A DNA stretch of 10,373 nt from Lachnoclostridium sp. UBA3775 (lineage in GTDB: Bacteria; Bacillota; Clostridia; Lachnospirales; Lachnospiraceae). Position numbers and translations under genes: made by a program. Below the pieces are notes generated by a model. That model saw only the letters and a program-made list of their open reading frames with translations. It searched no databases and was not told the origin of the DNA. Shown one piece after another: positions 6,594-10,373 of the stretch. Location of the stretch: NCBI GenBank assembly GCA_002369525.1, contig DFFN01000039.1:1-10373 (forward strand), in the 5' to 3' direction. Within the stretch, counting starts at the first letter, position 1, and every line of letters starts with the position of its first letter.

Positions 6594-7673
6594 TTATCTC
6601 TCCGTACACGAGATGCACGGGTCTATTGAATGTACATAAAGCGGCACATCCGCAAGCTTTGCGCCTTTAAGTATCGCTACCATGGGAGCAATATTTGCAA
6701 AGGTAGGTGTCCTGAGCCTTACCCTGTCAAGGAACTTGGTACCGTTGGCCTTGACATAATATACCGCCTCTCCTCTCGGCTGTTCGAGACGCATCGCGTA
6801 TTCGCCGTCGGGATTTCCCTTCACCTGAACCGACAGAGGGCTGTCGGGCATTTTCTCTATGCACTGCCTGATTATCGAAAGCGACTGGAAGATTTCCTCT
6901 ATTCTCACCTTGGTTCTGGCATAATTATCGCCCTCTTCGGCTGTTATGACCTCAAAATCCATGTCCCTGTAGGCAAGGTAACCGCTCTCGCGTATGTCTA
7001 AGTGAACGCCGCTGCCCCGAAGGAAGGGTCCGACCGCGCCCATGTCAAGCGCCTGCTGCTTTGTAAGTATGCCCGTTCCGCGAAGCCTCTTATTTACCGT
7101 CAGGTCATTAAGGAAGGTCTTTGCAAGAGCCCTTACATCCTTTTCGAGATCGGCAAACCTCGTTTTAAACGAGGCAAGCATGTCGGGTTTTATGTCCTTT
7201 AAGACCCCGCCGACCTTATTTACGGAAAAGATACAGCGTCCGCCGGTGGATTCCTCAAACATGTCAAGCACCTTTTCGCGGTAACGCCAGCTCTGGTAAA
7301 ACAAAGCCTCAAATCCGAAGGCATCGGCATAAAGACCGAGCCAGAGAAGATGGGAATGCACTCTCGACATCTCGGCCCAGAGCATGCGCAGGTATTTTGC
7401 CCGCACGGGTATATCTATGTTCATGACATGCTCCACCGCCTCGCAGTAGCCCATGCCGTGCATGAACGAGCATATGCCGCAGGTACGTTCCACGACATAT
7501 ACCATTTCATTGAAATCTTTTTTCGTTACCAGGGATTCCAGTCCTCTGTGGATAAAACCTATGGAAGGTATCGCATCCACAACGGTTTCATCCTCAAGCA
7601 CCAGATCGAGCTGAATGGGCTCCGGCAGCACGGGATGCTGGGGTCCGAAGGGTATCACGCTTTTTTTTGCCAT
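6594..7673 (-). CDS. echE: Ech hydrogenase large catalytic subunit, group 4 [NiFe]
   Basis: This 359-residue NuoD-related catalytic subunit reduces protons to H2 or oxidises H2. Both metal-binding motifs are intact: RTCGICSFMH with Cys65 and Cys68, and DPCISC with Cys353 and Cys356 at the extreme C-terminus. Keeping all four cysteines separates it from NuoD and from the hydrogenase-related complexes that have lost them. The N-terminal PFGPQHPVLPEP is typical of the NuoD/EchE fold. The protein stops three residues after the last Cys (TER), so there is no C-terminal extension for a maturation protease to remove. The start ATG follows AAAGGAAAG by a few bases. Maturation (hyp) genes are not in the window. 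Assignment to an Ech-type group 4 enzyme also rests on the six-gene order. Confidence 0.95.
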   Translation of the reverse strand: MAKKSVIPFGPQHPVLPEPIQLDLVLEDETVVDAIPSIGFIHRGLESLVTKKDFNEMVYVVERTCGICSFMHGMGYCEAVEHVMNIDIPVRAKYLRMLWAEMSRVHSHLLWLGLYADAFGFEALFYQSWRYREKVLDMFEESTGGRCIFSVNKVGGVLKDIKPDMLASFKTRFADLEKDVRALAKTFLNDLTVNKRLRGTGILTKQQALDMGAVGPFLRGSGVHLDIRESGYLAYRDMDFEVITAEEGDNYARTKVRIEEIFQSLSIIRQCIEKMPDSPLSVQVKGNPDGEYAMRLEQPRGEAVYYVKANGTKFLDRVRLRTPTFANIAPMVAILKGAKLADVPLYVHSIDPCISCTER

Positions 7674-7711
7674 AATCTTTCCTTTTAATGCAATATATCA
7701 GAAATTTCCTG

Positions 7712-8098
7712 TCAGTCACGTTTGAAACTTGCTTTTTCATAGGGCGAAACATAGGGTGTTTCATCCTCGATACGGTACAGCCTGTGGCGGTACCCGTCCA
7801 TTTTCACGTTTATCTTCACGCCGAAAAGCTCGATCGCCTCATTCTCATAAGGCGTAGCATAGGGATAGAGCTCTCCTATCGACGGTACAAGCTCATCCGG
7901 TTCGCAGATAAGCTTTATGTTCTCAACATTGTAATCTCCCATGTCGAACATGTAGACTATCTCAAAATGCCTGTCAACATAGGTGCAGAAAAGCTGCAGA
8001 AGCCTTCTGCCCCTGTCATGCATGTCAACGGCGATGGGAAGAAGGTTATGGGGCTCTATCTCACGCCATTTCTGTTTTGCTTCATAAAATTCAGTCAT
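7712..8098 (-). CDS. echD: Ech hydrogenase subunit D (NuoC-like, 30 kDa family)
   Basis: This is a 128-residue NuoC-like hydrophilic subunit. The C-terminal half carries the family core PSIGELYPYATPYENEAIEL followed by FGV, a variant of the NuoC stretch PSI-YP-A-E-E--LFG. Ech complexes keep NuoC-like and NuoD-like proteins as separate chains, as seen here. It has no cofactor-binding cysteines and presumably plays a structural role next to EchE and EchF. I chose the ATG that overlaps the echC stop (ATGA) and gives MTEFYEAKQK. An in-frame ATG 12 nt further upstream (MVRK) is possible, but the classic 4-nt overlap favours the downstream one. A 38-nt gap follows before echE. Confidence 0.88.
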   Translation of the reverse strand: MTEFYEAKQKWREIEPHNLLPIAVDMHDRGRRLLQLFCTYVDRHFEIVYMFDMGDYNVENIKLICEPDELVPSIGELYPYATPYENEAIELFGVKINVKMDGYRHRLYRIEDETPYVSPYEKASFKRD

Positions 8099-8580
8099 TT
8101 TTCGTACCATTCCGCAGGCGTGGTGTCCGTCCGGTGAGGCGCCTGCTGCGTCACCGCTTCAGCCTTAAGCTTTTCAACAAAAAGCTTTTTTGCCGCAACA
8201 ACACCGTCAATTATCGACTGCGGTCTCGCGGCACAGCCGGGAACATAAAGATCGACGGGTATGACGGTATCGGTTCCGCCGAGTATATTATAGCATTCCT
8301 TAAAAATTCCGCCCGTGCAGGCGCAGGTTCCGACAGCCACGACAACCTTGGGGTCGGGAATCTGGTCGTACAGCTCTTTTATTATGTGGCGGTTCATTTT
8401 GTTCACGCCGCCCGTAACCAGGAAAATATCGGCGTGCATCGGGTCTCCCGTGTTTACGACACCGAAGCGTTCCACATCATAGACCGGAGTCAGACAGGCC
8501 AGAACCTCAATGTCACAGCCGTTACAGCTCGATCCGTCGTAGTGCAGGATCCATGGCGCTTTGGATATGTCTTTGCTCAT
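8095..8580 (-). CDS. echC: Ech hydrogenase small subunit (NuoB-like, proximal [4Fe-4S])
   Basis: This 161-residue soluble subunit carries the iron-sulfur cluster nearest the [NiFe] site. The four expected ligands are present: Cys19 and Cys22 in SSCNGCD, Cys86 in GTCACTGG and Cys116 in PGCAARPQ. There is no twin-arginine or other signal peptide, so it acts on the cytoplasmic face, as in other group 4 hydrogenases. It passes electrons from EchF to EchE. Start choice: the ATG lies 8 nt after the echB stop, and the sequence TGAGGTGA holds both that stop and a strong ribosome binding site, implying coupled translation. The C-terminal tail after about residue 140 (Glu, Ala and Gln rich) is poorly conserved in appearance. 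The gene end overlaps the echD start in an ATGA. Confidence 0.94.
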   Translation of the reverse strand: MSKDISKAPWILHYDGSSCNGCDIEVLACLTPVYDVERFGVVNTGDPMHADIFLVTGGVNKMNRHIIKELYDQIPDPKVVVAVGTCACTGGIFKECYNILGGTDTVIPVDLYVPGCAARPQSIIDGVVAAKKLFVEKLKAEAVTQQAPHRTDTTPAEWYEK

Positions 8581-8588
8581 GATTCACC

Positions 8589-9455
8589 TCAAATCAGCTG
8601 CAGCACAATTATATTTATGCCGCCGAATACTATCGTTACAAACCAGCTGCTTTTAAGCATCTGCTCCCAGCTAAGCCTTGCGCACGAGTTATCTATCAGG
8701 ATTTCGACAAAGTATGCGACGGTCATTGCGATCACCGCCGCAACATAGCTGAGCGGGCTTCCGTTCACGAAGAACAGTCCGACTATCGCTGTCAGGAAAA
8801 CCTTTTCATACCACTCCGAGATCTCGAAAATGCCAAGCATCGGACCCGACATTTCGGTCGTGATTCCCTTGACTATCTCCTGGTGCGCATGATGCGAGGT
8901 GGAAATGTCAAAGGGTGATTTGCGGAGCTTTATGGTCATTATGAACATGAACCCGATGAAGATCCCGGGAAGCCTTACTATCGGAAGCAGGCCGCCGGCA
9001 GTGGCTATGCTCAAAACATCAAAATCACCGCTTGCCAGATAGAAGCCTACCGCAGTCAGAAGCACCATAGGCTCATATGCCATCATCTGCAGCATCTCGC
9101 GGTTTGCACCGAGAAGGGAATAAGGCGAATGGGTGCAGCTTCCGGCCGCCACAAGAAACATCGATGCGGTCGTCAGCGTAAAGAATGCAAGCAAAAGGTC
9201 ATAGCCCGCAAAAATAAGCGCTCCCGTCATGACGACAAAGAAGAAGTAGGAAATCACAAGAAAGTTCTGCCCGCCATTGACCTGCTGGCTTTTCTTCGAG
9301 AAAAGCTTTTTTACGTCCCTGAAGGACTGCCAAACGGAAGGACCCTTTCTTCCCTGCATCCTCGCGCCTATCTTCCTTTCAAGTCCGGAAAGGAAGCCGC
9401 CTATAAACGGGGCGAGCAATAAATATCCGATTGTCCAAATTAATCTTACCAGCAT
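8589..9455 (-). CDS. echB: Ech hydrogenase subunit B, NuoH/HycD-like membrane anchor
   Basis: This 288-residue polytopic membrane protein anchors the hydrophilic hydrogenase module to the ion-pumping arm. Family signatures are visible in order: ERKIGARMQGRKGP at 26-39, SPYSLLGANREMLQMMAYEP at 110-129, and RKSPFDIS followed by HHAHQE at 178-193. The last block is the HycD/EchB form of the NuoH quinone-site loop; the HAHQE version is typical of hydrogenases rather than respiratory complex I. Hydrophobic segments lie near 5-22, 65-105, 128-150, 160-176, 218-250 and 268-288. The length is normal for the family. The ATG is preceded by AGGTGG about 11 nt upstream, and 35 nt separate it from the echA stop. 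The stop codon TGA is embedded in the Shine-Dalgarno sequence of echC. Confidence 0.93.
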   Translation of the reverse strand: MLVRLIWTIGYLLLAPFIGGFLSGLERKIGARMQGRKGPSVWQSFRDVKKLFSKKSQQVNGGQNFLVISYFFFVVMTGALIFAGYDLLLAFFTLTTASMFLVAAGSCTHSPYSLLGANREMLQMMAYEPMVLLTAVGFYLASGDFDVLSIATAGGLLPIVRLPGIFIGFMFIMTIKLRKSPFDISTSHHAHQEIVKGITTEMSGPMLGIFEISEWYEKVFLTAIVGLFFVNGSPLSYVAAVIAMTVAYFVEILIDNSCARLSWEQMLKSSWFVTIVFGGINIIVLQLI

Positions 9456-9490
9456 ATACTATCGTTCCACCTTTATTCGCTGCCTTAAGC

Positions 9491-10373
9491 TCAGATAAAA
9501 TACAGGAGTATGCTTGCCACAAGTCCCGCACCGAGGATCACCGTTCCGATTATTATCGACGGCATTAAGATCCTTGACTCGCCTAAATAAGTTTCCATAT
9601 AGAAATTTGAAAGCTCAAGATGGCTTTCGTCACCGTAAGCATTCTGAAATGCGCGTCCGCCCTGGCGGTTAACACCGGCGATATAGGCGGGCACCGTCTT
9701 TCTTTTGACCGTTCTGTCATAAAGCCAGGTAAAGAGCGGCACAAGGAACAGAAGTGCGACAAGTATTATCATCAGCATGCGGTTGCCTCTCGAAAGGAAG
9801 GAAACCTCCTTCTGATATTTCTCGTTGATATAACGTCCGACAAAATGTTCGGAAATATAGGAAAACGAAACGCAGAGCATGATGACAAGAAAGGCATGTA
9901 TATACATCGAAACATACTGACCTGCACTTGTCTTGTCCTCCTTAGGCTGGCACTCCGAATTATACGAAACAAGCTTGCACAGCCATTTTGTCCAGTAATA
10001 AAGCGTTGTCGAGCTTCCGAAGGCAATAAGGATAACAAGGAAAACATTGCTCTTTCCCGCATCGACAAAGGCCTTTAAGGCAGCCCATTTAAAGATCAGC
10101 ATTCCGAAGGGCGCAAGATACATTCCGATGATACCGAGTATCATTATCTCCGCAAGACGGCGAAGTCGAACAATGAGTCCTGCCATATCCTCTATGTCCC
10201 GGCTGTGCGAGGAATTCTCGACCGCACCGACACACTGGAAAAGCATAGATTTTGTAACCGCATGGAAAATTATCAGAAACATCGCAGCCCAGATCGCACC
10301 GGGAGTTCCTACTCCGGCGCAGGTAACTATCAGGCCGAGATTTGAAATCGTCGAATATGCAAGTACTTTCTTT
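9491..10373 (-). CDS. echA: Ech hydrogenase subunit A, NuoL/MrpA-type ion-translocating subunit (5' part outside window)
   Basis: This is the C-terminal 293 codons of a proton/sodium antiporter-like membrane subunit; the frame is open to the window edge, so the start lies outside. The first visible residues (KKVLAYSTISNLG) match the conserved MKRVLAYST-S motif of NuoL/HyfB/EchA proteins. They are followed by FHAVTKSMLF, whose Lys (codon at 10250-10252) matches the conserved membrane-embedded Lys of the family. About five further hydrophobic segments follow, the last ending the protein at LLYFI. In Ech complexes this subunit is thought to couple ferredoxin-dependent H2 formation to ion pumping across the cytoplasmic membrane. 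The family is usually about 600-650 residues, so roughly half is missing. The gene order echA-B-C-D-E-F behind it makes EchA a better name than NuoL. Which ion is pumped cannot be told from the sequence. Confidence 0.88.
   Translation of the reverse strand, partial: KKVLAYSTISNLGLIVTCAGVGTPGAIWAAMFLIIFHAVTKSMLFQCVGAVENSSHSRDIEDMAGLIVRLRRLAEIMILGIIGMYLAPFGMLIFKWAALKAFVDAGKSNVFLVILIAFGSSTTLYYWTKWLCKLVSYNSECQPKEDKTSAGQYVSMYIHAFLVIMLCVSFSYISEHFVGRYINEKYQKEVSFLSRGNRMLMIILVALLFLVPLFTWLYDRTVKRKTVPAYIAGVNRQGGRAFQNAYGDESHLELSNFYMETYLGESRILMPSIIIGTVILGAGLVASILLYFI

Noticed and set aside
8099..8110. An upstream ATG for echD (MVRK extension)
   Set aside because: The downstream ATG forms a standard ATGA overlap with the echC stop; the longer form is possible but adds only four residues.
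8077..8748. A 223-codon plus-strand open frame
   Set aside because: It is antisense to echC and parts of echB and echD, all of which have strong family signatures.
6594..10373. Respiratory complex I (nuo) instead of a hydrogenase
   Set aside because: The catalytic subunit keeps both [NiFe] cysteine pairs, the NuoH-like protein has the HAHQE form, and the order is ech A-B-C-D-E-F with no NuoE, F or G.
6594..10373. Formate hydrogenlyase (hyc/hyf)
   Set aside because: No formate dehydrogenase gene is present, the NuoC-like and NuoD-like proteins are separate chains rather than fused as in HycE, and the gene order is that of ech.

Overview
The window reads as one minus-strand gene cluster from an anaerobic Firmicute. 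An EchABCDEF-type group 4 [NiFe] hydrogenase, a HisK-N7TM-like sensor with a NarL-type kinase/regulator pair, and a large secreted beta-helix-like protein together suggest Lachnospiraceae (Butyrivibrio or a relative). That placement is inference from gene content and sequence style; no rRNA or other marker gene is present.

Reading in the direction of transcription (right to left): positions 10373-5474 carry the energy-converting hydrogenase: echA (antiporter-like subunit, 5' part outside the window), echB (NuoH-like membrane anchor), echC (small [4Fe-4S] subunit), echD (NuoC-like), echE (catalytic [NiFe] subunit with both cysteine pairs intact) and echF. EchF is the surprise. Instead of the usual single 2[4Fe-4S] domain it has four such domains (eight predicted clusters) joined by charged and Ala-rich linkers, that is, an integral polyferredoxin.

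Only 3 nt after echF, three signalling genes follow (5470-1977): a seven-TM-type membrane sensor whose kinase domain looks degenerate, a membrane PAS histidine kinase with recognisable H, N and G boxes, and a LuxR/NarL-type response regulator. The gaps and overlaps (3 nt, 4-nt ATGA overlap, 6 nt) and the absence of any terminator-like hairpin after echF indicate that hydrogenase and signalling genes form one transcription unit. The simplest reading is a redox, H2 or membrane-energy sensing system made together with the hydrogenase; its signal and targets cannot be read from the window.

The unit ends at a hairpin plus T-run at about 1947-1907. A good extended -10 promoter for the next gene lies inside the loop of that same hairpin. 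The next gene (1879 to beyond position 1) encodes a secreted protein with a signal peptide and beta-helix-like turns. It has its own promoter and is probably functionally unrelated to the hydrogenase.

No tRNA, rRNA, CRISPR array, insertion sequence or riboswitch was recognised. There is no gene-free stretch above 100 bases.
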